Made by a program: the position numbers and the translations under genes
Shown: positions 33,549 to 45,493 of the stretch, piece after piece
How the letters are laid out: each line of letters starts with the position of its first letter
How positions within the stretch are numbered: position 1 is the stretch's first letter
The notes under the pieces: model-generated
What the model saw: only the letters and a program-made list of their open reading frames with translations
Told to the model about the DNA's origin: nothing
Database searches by the model: none
Origin: an uncultured Devosia sp.
Lineage (GTDB): Bacteria > Pseudomonadota > Alphaproteobacteria > Rhizobiales > Devosiaceae
Direction of reading: 5' to 3'
Assembly: GCF_946479885.1 (NCBI RefSeq)
Contig: NZ_CAMLHM010000029.1
Span: 1 to 46,467, forward strand
Length of the DNA: 46,467 nucleotides

Positions 33549-35888
33549 ATGCCCTCATTTTCCCGCGGACTTGAAAAGGCTCTGCATCAGGCGATGAACC
33601 TGGCGCGTGAGCGCAACCACGAGTTCGCTACGCTCGAGCACCTGCTGCTGGCCCTGACCGACGACCGCGAGACGATCGCCGTGCTCACCGGCTGCGATGT
33701 CGATATCGACGCGCTCAAGAGCGACCTCGAAGATTTCATCAATGAAGAGCTGGACAGCCTGATCGTGGCCTCGGGCCAGGATGCGCGGCCGACCGCTGCC
33801 TTCCAGCGCGTCATCCAGCGCGCCGTCATCCACGTCCAGTCATCGGGCCGCGAAGAAGTGACCGGCGCCAACGTGCTCGTCGCCATCTTTGCCGAGCGCG
33901 AAAGCCATGCCGCTTACTTCCTCGAACAGCAGGACATGAGCCGGCTGGACGCGGTCAATTTCATCAGCCACGGGATCACCAAGTCCGGTCCCAGCGAGGA
34001 GCGCAAGGTGCGTGGTGCCGAAGACGGCGAGAACCATGGCGAAGGCGGTGCCGAGGCCAAGAAGAGCTCGGCCCTGGCCGATTTCTGCGTCAACCTCAAC
34101 GAGAAGGCGCGCGCCGGCAAGATCGACCCGCTGATCGGCCGCGATGCCGAACTGCGCCGCACCATCCAGGTGCTGTGCCGCCGGTCCAAGAACAATCCGA
34201 TCTATGTCGGCGATGCCGGCGTCGGGAAGACGGCGATTGCCGAGGGCCTGGCGCGCAAGATCGTCGAGGGCGACGTGCCCGAAGTGCTCAGGGAAGCGGT
34301 CATCTATGCGCTGGACATGGGTTCGCTCCTGGCCGGCACCCGCTATCGCGGCGATTTCGAGGAACGCCTCAAGGCGGTGATGAAGGAGCTCGAAAAGCTG
34401 CCGAATTCGGTGCTGTTCATCGACGAAATCCACACCATGATCGGCGCCGGCGCCACCTCCGGCGGTGCGCTCGACGCCTCGAATCTGCTGAAGCCGGCTC
34501 TGGCTTCCGGCGCGATCCGTTGCATCGGCTCGACGACCTATAAGGAATATCGCCAGTTCTTCGAGAAGGACCGGGCCCTGGTCCGTCGTTTCCAGAAGAT
34601 CGACGTCAACGAGCCGTCAATCCCCGATGCCATCGAGATCATCAAGGGTCTGCGCCCCTATTACGAAGAGTTCCACAAGATCAAGTTCACCGACGATGCC
34701 CTCAAGGCGGCGGTGGAGCTGAGCGCGCGGTATATCAATGACCGCAAGCTGCCCGACAAGGCGATCGACGTGCTCGACGAAACCGGCGCCAGCCAGATGC
34801 TGGTGACCGAGGACAAGCGCAAGAAGATCATCGATGTCGAGGATATCGAGGCGACGATCGCCACGATCGCCCGCATCCCGCCAAAGTCGGTCTCCAAGTC
34901 CGATGCCGAGCTGCTGAGCGGTCTCGAGCAGAGCCTGAAGACCGTGGTGTTCGGCCAGGATGTGGCGATCACCGCACTGACTTCGGCAATCAAGCTGGCG
35001 CGTGCCGGCCTGCGCGAACCGGAAAAGCCGATCGGCTCATACCTGTTCACCGGCCCGACCGGCGTCGGCAAGACCGAAGTGGCCAAGCAACTCGCCGATA
35101 CGCTCGGCGTGGAGCTTTTGCGCTTCGACATGTCCGAATATATGGAGCGCCACACGGTCAGCCGCCTGATCGGTGCCCCGCCGGGCTATGTCGGCTTCGA
35201 CCAGGGCGGTCTGCTCACCGATGGCGTGGACCAGCATCCGCATTGCGTGGTGCTGCTCGACGAAATCGAGAAGGCGCATCCCGATCTCTACAACATCCTG
35301 TTGCAGGTGATGGATCACGGCAAGCTGACCGATCACAACGGCAAGTCGGTGGATTTCCGCAATGTCATCCTGATCATGACGTCGAACGTTGGCGCCATGG
35401 ACCTGCAGAAGTCGCCGATCGGCTTCGGCCGCAAGCGCGAGCAGGGCGATGATGAGGAGGCGATCAACCGCCTGTTCACGCCGGAATTCCGCAACCGGCT
35501 CGATGCGATCATCTCGTTTGCGCCGCTGCCGCGCGAAGTCGTGCGCCGCGTCGTCGAAAAGTTCGTGCTGCAGCTCGAAGGCCAGTTGGCCGAGCGCGGC
35601 GTCACGATCAACCTGCTGCCCGAAGCCGCCGACTGGTTGGCGGAGCGCGGCTATGACGAACGCATGGGCGCCCGCCCGCTGGGTCGTGTGATCCAGGAAT
35701 ATATCAAGAAGCCGCTGGCCGATCAGGTGCTGTTCGGCGAGCTGGTCAATGGCGGCACGGTCACCGTGGCTGTCGTCGGCGAAGGCAACGAGGCCAAGCT
35801 GGAGCTGATCGCGGTGCCGCCGCGCCCGGCCAAGCCCAAGGCCTTGCCCAAGCCAAAGAAGCCCAAGGCGACGGCCGATAAGAACTGA
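33549..35888 (+). CDS. clpA: ATP-dependent Clp protease ATP-binding subunit ClpA
   Basis: The 779-residue product has the ClpA N domain (residues 1-145, [18 protein letters not shown]), D1 with Walker [11 protein letters not shown] (about 220) and D2 with Walker [10 protein letters not shown] (about 501). The ClpP-docking loop near residue 622 reads IGF rather than the IGL of E. coli ClpA. A Lys/Pro-rich tail ([18 protein letters not shown]) ends the protein. It unfolds substrates for ClpP. It follows clpS by 9 bp. The last ~130 bases and the terminator are repeated in broken form at 37781-37929. Confidence 0.97.
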   Translation: MPSFSRGLEKALHQAMNLARERNHEFATLEHLLLALTDDRETIAVLTGCDVDIDALKSDLEDFINEELDSLIVASGQDARPTAAFQRVIQRAVIHVQSSGREEVTGANVLVAIFAERESHAAYFLEQQDMSRLDAVNFISHGITKSGPSEERKVRGAEDGENHGEGGAEAKKSSALADFCVNLNEKARAGKIDPLIGRDAELRRTIQVLCRRSKNNPIYVGDAGVGKTAIAEGLARKIVEGDVPEVLREAVIYALDMGSLLAGTRYRGDFEERLKAVMKELEKLPNSVLFIDEIHTMIGAGATSGGALDASNLLKPALASGAIRCIGSTTYKEYRQFFEKDRALVRRFQKIDVNEPSIPDAIEIIKGLRPYYEEFHKIKFTDDALKAAVELSARYINDRKLPDKAIDVLDETGASQMLVTEDKRKKIIDVEDIEATIATIARIPPKSVSKSDAELLSGLEQSLKTVVFGQDVAITALTSAIKLARAGLREPEKPIGSYLFTGPTGVGKTEVAKQLADTLGVELLRFDMSEYMERHTVSRLIGAPPGYVGFDQGGLLTDGVDQHPHCVVLLDEIEKAHPDLYNILLQVMDHGKLTDHNGKSVDFRNVILIMTSNVGAMDLQKSPIGFGRKREQGDDEEAINRLFTPEFRNRLDAIISFAPLPREVVRRVVEKFVLQLEGQLAERGVTINLLPEAADWLAERGYDERMGARPLGRVIQEYIKKPLADQVLFGELVNGGTVTVAVVGEGNEAKLELIAVPPRPAKPKALPKPKKPKATADKN

Positions 35889-35891
35889 TGC

Positions 35892-35919
35892 AAAGGCCCG
35901 GAGCGATCCGGGCCTTTTT
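35892..35919 (+). terminator. Terminator after clpA
   Basis: GGCCCGG and CCGGGCC form a 7-bp stem with a 6-base loop (35895-35914), preceded by AAA and followed by TTTTT. An identical stem-loop recurs at 37902-37928. Confidence 0.93.
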
Positions 35920-36003
35920 GTATATGGCGGAGGCTTCCGGCCCCATTTTGGCGCAGCCGCTGGCCGTTGCCCCAAAGGCCAGCTTCCAAGCGGGCAGTGG
36001 TAG

Positions 36004-36885
36004 CTATGCCTTCAGCCGAGTTTGCCGCACATCACGCGCGGGTGTCTGGCCGAAGAAGCGACCGTACTCTCGGGTAAATTGGGGTACACTTTCGTATCCG
36101 ACCGCAAAGGAGGCGCTGGCGACCGGCACCCCTTCGGAAACCATCAGCCTCCGGGCTTCGATCAACCTCAGTTGCTTCTGAAATTGCAGCGGGCTGAGCG
36201 AGGTGATCGCCCGAAAGTGTGCATGGAATGAGGATACGCTCATCCCGGCCATGTCGGCCAGATACTCGACGCGTAACGTGCTGGCAAAATCGGCGCGCAT
36301 CAGGTTCACCACCTGGCTGACCCGCCCAGCGTGGCTATCCGGAACGCCCAATGCCCTTATGGCACCGCCATGCCTGCCGGACACCAGCCAGAAATGCAGC
36401 TCCCGCAGCAATTGTGCCTGCAGCACGGGGACAGCTTCTGGCCGATGCAGCAACCGCAACAGGCGCAGGGCTGCGTCATTGACCTCGCAATCGGTCGGAT
36501 CGACGCGAACCGGGGTCGCTGCCGCATATGGGCTGGTACCCATTTCGCTGACCAGGTCGGTGATGATCGCGATGTCCAGCTCAAGGACAACCGAGACGTA
36601 CGGTTCTGCGCGGTTTGCCCGTGTGATCTGGCTGGTGGTTGGAACGTCCGCAGAAATCAGCAGGGACTCTCCGGCGCTGAAATCGAAGGTCATCGCTCCT
36701 TGCGATACGCGTTTGCTGCCTTGCAGCACGAGCGCCACCAAGGGCCGGTTGATCGCAAACTGCAGCGCAGTCGGCATGGTTTCGCGAACCACGGAAAGGC
36801 CGGGTATTTGGGTCTGCGCAATGCCGGTGGAATCGGCGTGAATCTCGGCAAACCGCAGGGCGTCTGCGAGGAGGGCGTTGGTCAT
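36004..36885 (-). CDS. AraC-family transcriptional regulator (AraC_N type)
   Basis: The 293-residue product has an AraC_N sensor domain (ALQFAINRPLVALVLQGSKRV, FDFSAGESLLISADVPTTSQITRA) and a C-terminal double helix-turn-helix (RVEYLADMAGMSVSSFHAHFRAITSLSP, VGYESVPQFTREYGRFFG). Regulators with this N domain often control adjacent aldehyde or alcohol dehydrogenase genes. It is divergent from an SDR gene 136 bp away, which it probably regulates through the inverted repeat at 36908-36935. The pair lies inside an insertion behind clpA. Confidence 0.93.
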   Translation of the reverse strand: MTNALLADALRFAEIHADSTGIAQTQIPGLSVVRETMPTALQFAINRPLVALVLQGSKRVSQGAMTFDFSAGESLLISADVPTTSQITRANRAEPYVSVVLELDIAIITDLVSEMGTSPYAAATPVRVDPTDCEVNDAALRLLRLLHRPEAVPVLQAQLLRELHFWLVSGRHGGAIRALGVPDSHAGRVSQVVNLMRADFASTLRVEYLADMAGMSVSSFHAHFRAITSLSPLQFQKQLRLIEARRLMVSEGVPVASASFAVGYESVPQFTREYGRFFGQTPARDVRQTRLKA

Positions 36886-36907
36886 GCTGCACCCTACGGG
36901 TCGCCGT

Positions 36908-36935
36908 ATTTGTCCGCAAGCCGACTTGGACGAAT
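36908..36935. promoter_or_regulatory. Candidate operator between AraC regulator and SDR gene
   Basis: ATTTGTCC (36908-36915) and GGACGAAT (36928-36935) are inverted half-sites with one mismatch and a 12-bp spacer. They lie 23 bp from the regulator start in the shared divergent promoter region. Confidence 0.45.
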
Positions 36936-37021
36936 AGGCAAAAAGCGGCGAGTATCAGGCAACATGCGCTGCGCTGAAACGGGCACCTTGCTCATCGACA
37001 TCTTCAGCAAGGACCTCGCAT

Positions 37022-37777
37022 ATGACCACCATTTCCCTCGTTACCGGCGGCAGCCGCGGCCTCGGCCGCAATGCAGCGCTCGGCATCGCCCGCCGCGGCG
37101 GCGACGTCATCCTGACCTATCGTCAGGGTGCGGATAACGCCAAGGCCGTCGTGGCTGAAATCGAGGCCATGGGTCGCAAGGCTGCCGCGCTTCAACTGGA
37201 CACCAGTTCTACGACAGGCTTTCCGGCTTTCGTGGAGCAGGTCAGGACGCTTCTGCATGCAACCTGGCAGCGCCAATCCTTCGACCACTTGGTCAACAAT
37301 GCCGGTCACGGCGAAATGGCCGCCTTTGCAGACACCAGCGAGGCCCAGTTCGACCAGTTGTTCAACGTCCACGTGAAGGGCGTATTCTTCCTCACGCAGG
37401 CTTTGTTGCCGCTGCTTGCGGACGGGGGCAAGATCGTCAATTTCTCCACCGGCCTGACCCGCGTCAGCTATCCTGGTTTCTCGGCATATTCAGCGGCCAA
37501 GGGCGCCGTGGAAATTCTGTCGCTCTACCTGGCCAAGGAGCTTGGTGCGCGCGGTATCACCGCCAACACGATTGCTCCGGGCGCGATCGCAACAGACTTC
37601 CTGGGTGGCGCCGTTCGCGATACCCCCGCCTACAACGAAGCCTTCGCCGGTATCATCGCCTTGGGGCGGGTCGGTCTGCCGGACGATGTCGGTCCGGCGG
37701 TTGCGAGCCTCCTGAGCCCGGATAACAACTGGGTCACCGCCCAGCGCATCGAAGTCTCGGGCGGCCAGAACATCTAG
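37022..37777 (+). CDS. SDR-family oxidoreductase
   Basis: The 251-residue product is a classical short-chain dehydrogenase: TGGSRGLG (residues 8-15), NNAGHGEM, the Tyr-Lys pair YSAAK (Y156, K160) and a C-terminal GRVGLPDDVGPAVASLLSPDNNWVTAQRIEVSGGQN. It reduces or oxidises a small alcohol or ketone with NAD(P)(H); the substrate is unknown. It is probably controlled by the divergent AraC regulator. Its stop is only 3 bp from the start of the duplicated clpA tail. Confidence 0.94.
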   Translation: MTTISLVTGGSRGLGRNAALGIARRGGDVILTYRQGADNAKAVVAEIEAMGRKAAALQLDTSSTTGFPAFVEQVRTLLHATWQRQSFDHLVNNAGHGEMAAFADTSEAQFDQLFNVHVKGVFFLTQALLPLLADGGKIVNFSTGLTRVSYPGFSAYSAAKGAVEILSLYLAKELGARGITANTIAPGAIATDFLGGAVRDTPAYNEAFAGIIALGRVGLPDDVGPAVASLLSPDNNWVTAQRIEVSGGQNI

Positions 37778-37780
37778 GTT

Positions 37781-37897
37781 GGTCACCGTGGCCGTCGTCG
37801 GCGAAGACAGGGAGCTCAAGCTCGAGCTCGTTTCGGTGCCGCCGCGCCCGGCCAAGCCCAAGGCGAGGAAGCCCAAGGCGACGCCGACAAGAACTGA
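37781..37897 (+). pseudogene. Remnant of a clpA 3' end
   Basis: From 37781 the sequence follows the last ~130 bases of clpA (35759-35888) with about a dozen substitutions, a 12-bp deletion in the Lys/Pro tail and a one-base deletion (ACG-CCGAC against ACGGCCGAT) that shifts the frame. Translated, it reads [19 protein letters not shown] then [15 protein letters not shown], against [19 protein letters not shown] then [19 protein letters not shown] in ClpA. The old stop survives at 37895-37897 but is now out of frame. No start codon or upstream clpA sequence accompanies it. Confidence 0.88.
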
Positions 37898-37901
37898 TGC
37901 G

Positions 37902-37928
37902 AAGGCCCGGAGCGATCCGGGCCTTTTT
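37902..37928 (+). terminator. Duplicated clpA terminator
   Basis: The stem-loop and T run are identical to the clpA terminator at 35892-35919. Here it lies 125 bp behind the SDR stop and can serve that gene. Confidence 0.88.
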
Positions 37929-38163
37929 GCTTTGAGGTGCCAGCGCCACCTGCCGAACATCGGCGCCGATAGCTACTCCGCAAGCTGCGAGGCTGTGTCG
38001 AGGCGAATGGTGCCTTGCGCGCCACGCCGCGCCGTCGCGCCATCCTCAAGGGCGTCGTCGTCTTCATCCCCCAACTGGCCCGTTCGCTGTCGTCCGCGCG
38101 CATGACAGGCAAGGGGGCCTCTCCGTGCCACTGTGTGATGGGAGCTCAGGCCCGGAGGATGTC

Positions 38164-38349
38164 ATGGATATCAATAGTCTTGCCGTAATCCACGGTCACG
38201 CCCAGCTTCGATCCGCGCAGATGAACGCCCGAGCCGAGGACCGTTACTACGCCACGCAGATCGCCTTGCTGCCTTTGCGCCCGGGGCTGCTGGGGGCGAT
38301 CGCGATGATGGCCGGCGTATTCCTATTCCTCGGCACAAGCCTGATCTAA
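38164..38349 (+). CDS. Small membrane protein of unknown function
   Basis: The 61-residue product has a hydrophilic N-terminal half (MDINSLAVIHGHAQLRSAQM) and one membrane helix at the end (GLLGAIAMMAGVFLFLGTSLI). GGAGG lies six bases before the ATG at 38164, which decides against the longer frame from 38125. The family is not recognised. It stands alone between the clpA remnant and the regulator gene. Confidence 0.6.
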   Translation: MDINSLAVIHGHAQLRSAQMNARAEDRYYATQIALLPLRPGLLGAIAMMAGVFLFLGTSLI

Positions 38350-38415
38350 GCCGGCCTTATGCCACCATGGGTCGGCCGTGTTACGCTGAGGCCCGGCGCT
38401 ACGGGAGATCGAAGG

Positions 38416-39375
38416 ATGAACGAAAGCGAAGCCGACAAGGCCGCGATCCTGGCGGCGATCCGGGGCGAGACCGAGGCTTGGCTGCAGCGCGACTTCGAGG
38501 CCATGGCGAGCCACTGGGTGCAGTCACCGCAGACCAGGCGGATGGAAGCCTTTGCTTCACTGGGTATCCGGGTGGACCAAGGCTGGGATGCGGTCGCCAC
38601 ACGACTGAAGAAGATCGTGGAACGCTTCCCGGAAAGGCAGTCCTTCGAAGAACGCGTTAGTTGGGAGAACGTCAACGTTGTCGTTGCCGCCGACATGGCC
38701 TGGGTCACTTACGATCAGATAGGTACCGATACTGGTGATGATTTGAAGCGCCTGCTCAAAATCATGCACCGGGTCGACGGTGTCTGGAAGATTGCCTGCC
38801 TTGTGATGATGGAGAGCACCATCCAGCAGGCGAATTGTCCACTGATCGAGGTCGATGGGGAAGCGCGAATCCTATGGACGAACCACCTGGCACGGGAGCG
38901 GATACGGGGCCATGAGGGCCTCATGGTCGCCGCTGGCCGGCTGAAAGCTCGGCATAGCGGGCGCGATGCAACGCTGCGTGACGCCGTACGCTTGGCATTC
39001 CAGGAGCTACAAAGCCAGAGACCGCTGGCAGTCGCGCCGAAACAGACCTGGGCGGTGGCGCTCGGCGAAAACATGAACGGGGTCCCCCTCCATTGCTGGG
39101 TTTTGCTGGAGGACGGAAAGGTGTTGGTATCGTTCGAGGATGCCGAGGCGGTAGAGCAAAGGATTGAGAGGGCGCAGGAGATTTATCGCCTCTCTCCGGC
39201 GCAAGTCAGGCTTGCCCGCTTGATCGTTGATGGCCACGATCTCGCCGACGCGGCCGAACGTCTTTCCGTCAGCATCAATACGCTGCGCACACAACTCCAG
39301 CGCATTTTTGACAAGACCGGCGTACGCAATCAGGCGGCATTGGTGCGCTCCCTGCTCAGCGCCGATGCGCAGTGA
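38416..39375 (+). CDS. LuxR-type regulator with N-terminal NTF2/SnoaL-like domain
   Basis: The 319-residue product has three parts. Residues 1-130 resemble an NTF2/SnoaL-like fold (ETEAWLQRDFEAMASHWVQSP, WDAVATRLKKIVERFPE, MAWVTYDQIGTDTGD). Residues 135-245 look like a PAS-like sensor (LIEVDGEARILWTNHLARE). The C-terminal 65 residues are a LuxR/GerE helix-turn-helix (LSPAQVRLARLIVDGHDLADAAERLSVSINTLRTQLQRIFDKTG). It is probably a ligand-responsive transcription factor. GGGAGATCGAAGG stands before the ATG at 38416. No obvious target gene is adjacent. Confidence 0.85.
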   Translation: MNESEADKAAILAAIRGETEAWLQRDFEAMASHWVQSPQTRRMEAFASLGIRVDQGWDAVATRLKKIVERFPERQSFEERVSWENVNVVVAADMAWVTYDQIGTDTGDDLKRLLKIMHRVDGVWKIACLVMMESTIQQANCPLIEVDGEARILWTNHLARERIRGHEGLMVAAGRLKARHSGRDATLRDAVRLAFQELQSQRPLAVAPKQTWAVALGENMNGVPLHCWVLLEDGKVLVSFEDAEAVEQRIERAQEIYRLSPAQVRLARLIVDGHDLADAAERLSVSINTLRTQLQRIFDKTGVRNQAALVRSLLSADAQ

Positions 39376-39454
39376 CTATCGCGCCATCAAGTCTACGGTG
39401 AGGGGCCGCCGGTCTGCACCAGGCTCCTCCGGCCCTCCTTCGTCCCCCGCGACC

Positions 39455-40102
39455 CTAATACAGCGTCCGCTTGTACGCATCCTCCAGGTCGGCATCGATC
39501 TTGCGCATTTCGTCCTCGGCGGGCGCGACCGACGTTTCGTCCAGGATGATCTTGATGAGCGAGGGCATTTCGGTGCGATCCTGGAAGTGATCGGGGTCCC
39601 ACAGGTGGGACCGCCGGAACGCCTTGGCGCAATGCATGAACACTTCGCCGACCCGGACGATGATGGCGACAGTGGGTACGCGGTCGTTGACCCGCATGCT
39701 TTCGAGGAGTTCGGGGTCCGTCGTCAGGCTGGCCTCGCCGTTCACCCGCAGGGTGTCGTCAAAGCCCGGAACGATGAACAGCAGGCCCACGCTGGGATTG
39801 GCGAGGATGTTGGAGAGGCTGTCGAGCCTGTTGTTGCCCGGTCGGTCGGGGATCGCCAGGGTACGGGCATCAAGGATCCTGACGAAGCCGGGTGGGTCGC
39901 CTCGCGGGCTGACATCGGCCTTGCCGTCGAGATTTTGTGTGCCAAGACAGAGAAACGGCGAACGCCGGATGAAAGCCTGGGCATGCTCGCCGAGCGATGT
40001 CTGGAACTTCTGGATGGCGAGGGCGTGCGTCGCCTGGAACAAGCCACGCAGGGATTGCTCGTCTGCGATGGTGAACTTCGGATCGATCTGGAAATGTGTC
40101 AC
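39455..40102 (-). CDS. Pyridoxamine 5'-phosphate oxidase-family flavoprotein (MSMEG_1061-like)
   Basis: The 215-residue product has the split-barrel FMN-binding pattern SPFLCLGTQNLDGKADVSPRGDPPGFV, IPDRPGNNRLDSLSNILANPSVGLLFIVPG and FMHCAKAFRRSHLWDP, typical of FMN-dependent PPOX-type proteins of the MSMEG_1061 group. They are FMN- or F420-type reductases and oxidases of mostly unknown substrate. A 16-bp perfect palindrome lies 33 bp before the start, which suggests control by a dimeric repressor. No such repressor gene lies next to it. Confidence 0.88.
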   Translation of the reverse strand: MTHFQIDPKFTIADEQSLRGLFQATHALAIQKFQTSLGEHAQAFIRRSPFLCLGTQNLDGKADVSPRGDPPGFVRILDARTLAIPDRPGNNRLDSLSNILANPSVGLLFIVPGFDDTLRVNGEASLTTDPELLESMRVNDRVPTVAIIVRVGEVFMHCAKAFRRSHLWDPDHFQDRTEMPSLIKIILDETSVAPAEDEMRKIDADLEDAYKRTLY

Positions 40103-40134
40103 TTGCCCTCCCGCCAGTCGGTCCCCATCTGATG

Positions 40135-40150
40135 TGAGGTACGTACCTCA
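40135..40150. promoter_or_regulatory. 16-bp perfect palindrome, candidate operator
   Basis: TGAGGTACGTACCTCA is perfectly self-complementary and lies 33-48 bp before the start of the PPOX gene on the minus strand. Its size and symmetry fit a binding site for a dimeric repressor of the TetR, HxlR or MarR type. Confidence 0.6.
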
Positions 40151-40212
40151 ATCTAGTAGACCTGACTTCGCACCCGCAATCAAGGCCGATCGTATTGATT
40201 ACGGGCAGGGGG

Positions 40213-40869
40213 TTAGCTTGGAATCACCGTCGCGGGTCGTCGCAGCAGGAAGGCGGCGAAGAAGGCGACATAGACCGCGGTGGGCAGCAGCAGCGCATTG
40301 ACCCCGGCCAGGCCATAACCCCACCCGCCCAGCAAGCCACCAACCAGCAGCGACGCCCAGACCAGCATATGCTGGGCCCAGCGCCAGGGCGGAGCCAGAC
40401 CGCGCAGGGCCCGCGCCAGATCCTGGCCGGCGGCAAACAGGGTGCCGGTGACGAAGGTGGTGCCCAGCCGCACCGAACCGGTGGAGGGCAGGATGGCATT
40501 CTGCGCGCCGGCGCCTGCAGCAAGGACCAGCATGAACTGGCTAGGCGGAAAACCAGCAAGGGCGAAGGCCAGCGTGGCGGCAAAGCTGATCACGACCAGC
40601 CCCGTCACGGCACTCGACCCCCAGCGCGGTCCGGCCAGAAGCGCGAAAAGCGAGCCGAACACGCTGCCAAGAAAGAACAGCGCGACCAGTGACGCGGCCA
40701 GCAGGACCACGGGCCAGGTTCCTCCGGCAAGAGCGTCCCCGAGCTGGGTGGTGTTGCCGCTCATGAAGGAGGTGAAATGCCCGCCCAGCTCAATGAAGCC
40801 GATGACGTCGGCAAAGCCGGCCGACGCCGTGAGCAGTAGGCCGAGGCTGAGTTGGGGCGTGGGGGTCAT
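40213..40869 (-). CDS. YoaK/DUF1275-family membrane protein
   Basis: The 218-residue product has six or so membrane helices and the DUF1275 marks LLTASAGFADVIGFIELGGHFTSFMSGNTTQLG and AGAQNAILPSTGSVRLGTTFVTGTLFAAGQDLARAL. The family is widespread but has no settled function. The ATG at 40869 matches the family start; a TTG 12 codons upstream is unlikely. It is upstream of the PPOX gene on the same strand, 110 bp away, and the palindrome lies between them. Confidence 0.92.
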   Translation of the reverse strand: MTPTPQLSLGLLLTASAGFADVIGFIELGGHFTSFMSGNTTQLGDALAGGTWPVVLLAASLVALFFLGSVFGSLFALLAGPRWGSSAVTGLVVISFAATLAFALAGFPPSQFMLVLAAGAGAQNAILPSTGSVRLGTTFVTGTLFAAGQDLARALRGLAPPWRWAQHMLVWASLLVGGLLGGWGYGLAGVNALLLPTAVYVAFFAAFLLRRPATVIPS

Positions 40870-41049
40870 GCGGGGATGATCGGCGAGTCTGCGGTGCGTC
40901 GGCAAGAGACCATGCGCGGTAACCGGCTGGCAACATGTCCTAACACTTCGCTAACCAGTTCCGTCCAATCCCCGCTGTTCCCGTTCTCCACGCTCGACAA
41001 GAACAAACAACGAACTTATAAGAACATTATAGCAACACGGGAGATGCAG

Positions 41050-41148
41050 ATGCTCACTTTCATCAAGGACTTCGCCGCCTTCGTCACGCTTGGGGCCTTC
41101 ACCATCGGCTCGCTCACCTGGATGGATGTGCTGACCCGACTCGTGTGA
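41050..41148 (+). CDS. 32-residue membrane peptide
   Basis: The frame (MLTFIKDFAAFVTLGAFTIG, then SLTWMDVLTRLV) forms one hydrophobic helix with a short polar end. GGGAG stands six bases before the ATG at 41050; an ATG two codons earlier is possible but too close to that site. It lies 67 bp upstream of dnaE in an AT-richer stretch that may hold a promoter. Function unknown. Confidence 0.5.
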   Translation: MLTFIKDFAAFVTLGAFTIGSLTWMDVLTRLV

Positions 41149-41215
41149 CGATCCCGTTGTGGATTGCGTCCACGGTGATGTGGGGATCGTCAGGCGCCAG
41201 TGCTAAAGGTTATCC

Positions 41216-44674
<3,459 letters not shown>

Positions 44675-44774
44675 GGGGTGACCTGGCTCAACCCGCCTGT
44701 TCCAACGTGATCTACGGAGCCTGGCCTTGAGACGATCAAACGGCTAGGGGTCTCCTCGGAAAAGGAGAAAGTCG

Positions 44775-45077
44775 ATGCCGGATCAAACCGGTTTGCTGAG
44801 TGAAGATGATAAGCAGCGGGTTGCGAACTGGTTTGCAGATCGAACTGCGCTGATAGGCAAATGTCCCCTTTGTGGAACCCGTCAGTGGACGGTTCTGACT
44901 CACATACTGCAAGTGCCCGCAGGTATGGCTCCTCTGGGCGGGGGGCGATTTGAGTTCGTCGGAATTTGCTGTTCGAACTGCGGCAACACCCATTTTATTG
45001 GCGCCGACGACATTGGAATTGTTGACCGAGATTCCAAAAATCCTGACCCATCGCCAATGTATGAGCCGAAAAAGTGA
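44775..45077 (+). CDS. Putative double-CxxC zinc-ribbon protein
   Basis: The 100-residue product has two cysteine pairs, CPLC at about residues 30-33 and CCSNC near residue 66, separated by a mostly hydrophobic stretch (WTVLTHILQVPAGMAPLGGG). This fits a zinc ribbon, though no metal binding can be shown. AAAAGGAG lies eight bases before the ATG. Its stop overlaps the GTG of the next gene, so the two are translationally coupled. I recognise the pattern as a hypothetical protein type only. Bases here are less GC-rich than in dnaE. Confidence 0.82.
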   Translation: MPDQTGLLSEDDKQRVANWFADRTALIGKCPLCGTRQWTVLTHILQVPAGMAPLGGGRFEFVGICCSNCGNTHFIGADDIGIVDRDSKNPDPSPMYEPKK

Positions 45078-45493
45078 GCGGCGGGGGGTTGGATCACCAA
45101 GAGGGAGCACGAAAGCTCGAGCAGCAGCGGGCTCTGGATATTCACAAGCCAGCAGGGGCGCTAATCAACCACAGCTACCTAGAACGCCAGCAGGAGGTCG
45201 TTGCGGTGAATCGCAACGATTTGGAGGACATCATCTCGTTTGATCGGATGGAGAGTTCATTGGCGGGTTTGGGTCTCTTTCTGCTGTCCGGGGCCCTTTG
45301 GCTCGGTATCGACAAGCTGGCGGATAGCAGCAAACCTGAAGTGACCCCGGTCGTGGTATTTTGTGCATGCTCGGTGGTTTTTGGGGCTCTGCTGGTTGGT
45401 ATCGGCTACTTTATGGGAAGAAAAAAGAGAAACCGCATCAGCCGAATTTTCCAAGAGACTAAGCCGATTGGGCGTCGCTATCGCTCAAAGTAA
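45074..45493 (+). CDS. Two-span membrane protein of unknown function
   Basis: The 139-residue product has a hydrophilic, charged N-terminal half (about 60 residues, with LERQQEVVAVNRNDLEDIISFDR), then two membrane helices (about residues 63-82 and 92-113, GLGLFLLSGALWLGIDKLA and PVVVFCACSVVFGALLVGIGYFMG), and a very basic C-terminus (RKKRNRISRIF). The start is a GTG at 45074 overlapping the upstream stop (GTGA). It probably sits in the inner membrane and works with the CxxC protein upstream. Confidence 0.78.
   Translation: MSGGGLDHQEGARKLEQQRALDIHKPAGALINHSYLERQQEVVAVNRNDLEDIISFDRMESSLAGLGLFLLSGALWLGIDKLADSSKPEVTPVVVFCACSVVFGALLVGIGYFMGRKKRNRISRIFQETKPIGRRYRSK

Noticed and set aside
37816..38112. 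A 98-codon minus-strand frame over the clpA remnant
   Set aside because: It is the antisense of the decayed clpA tail and terminator; the plus-strand match to ClpA explains this stretch.
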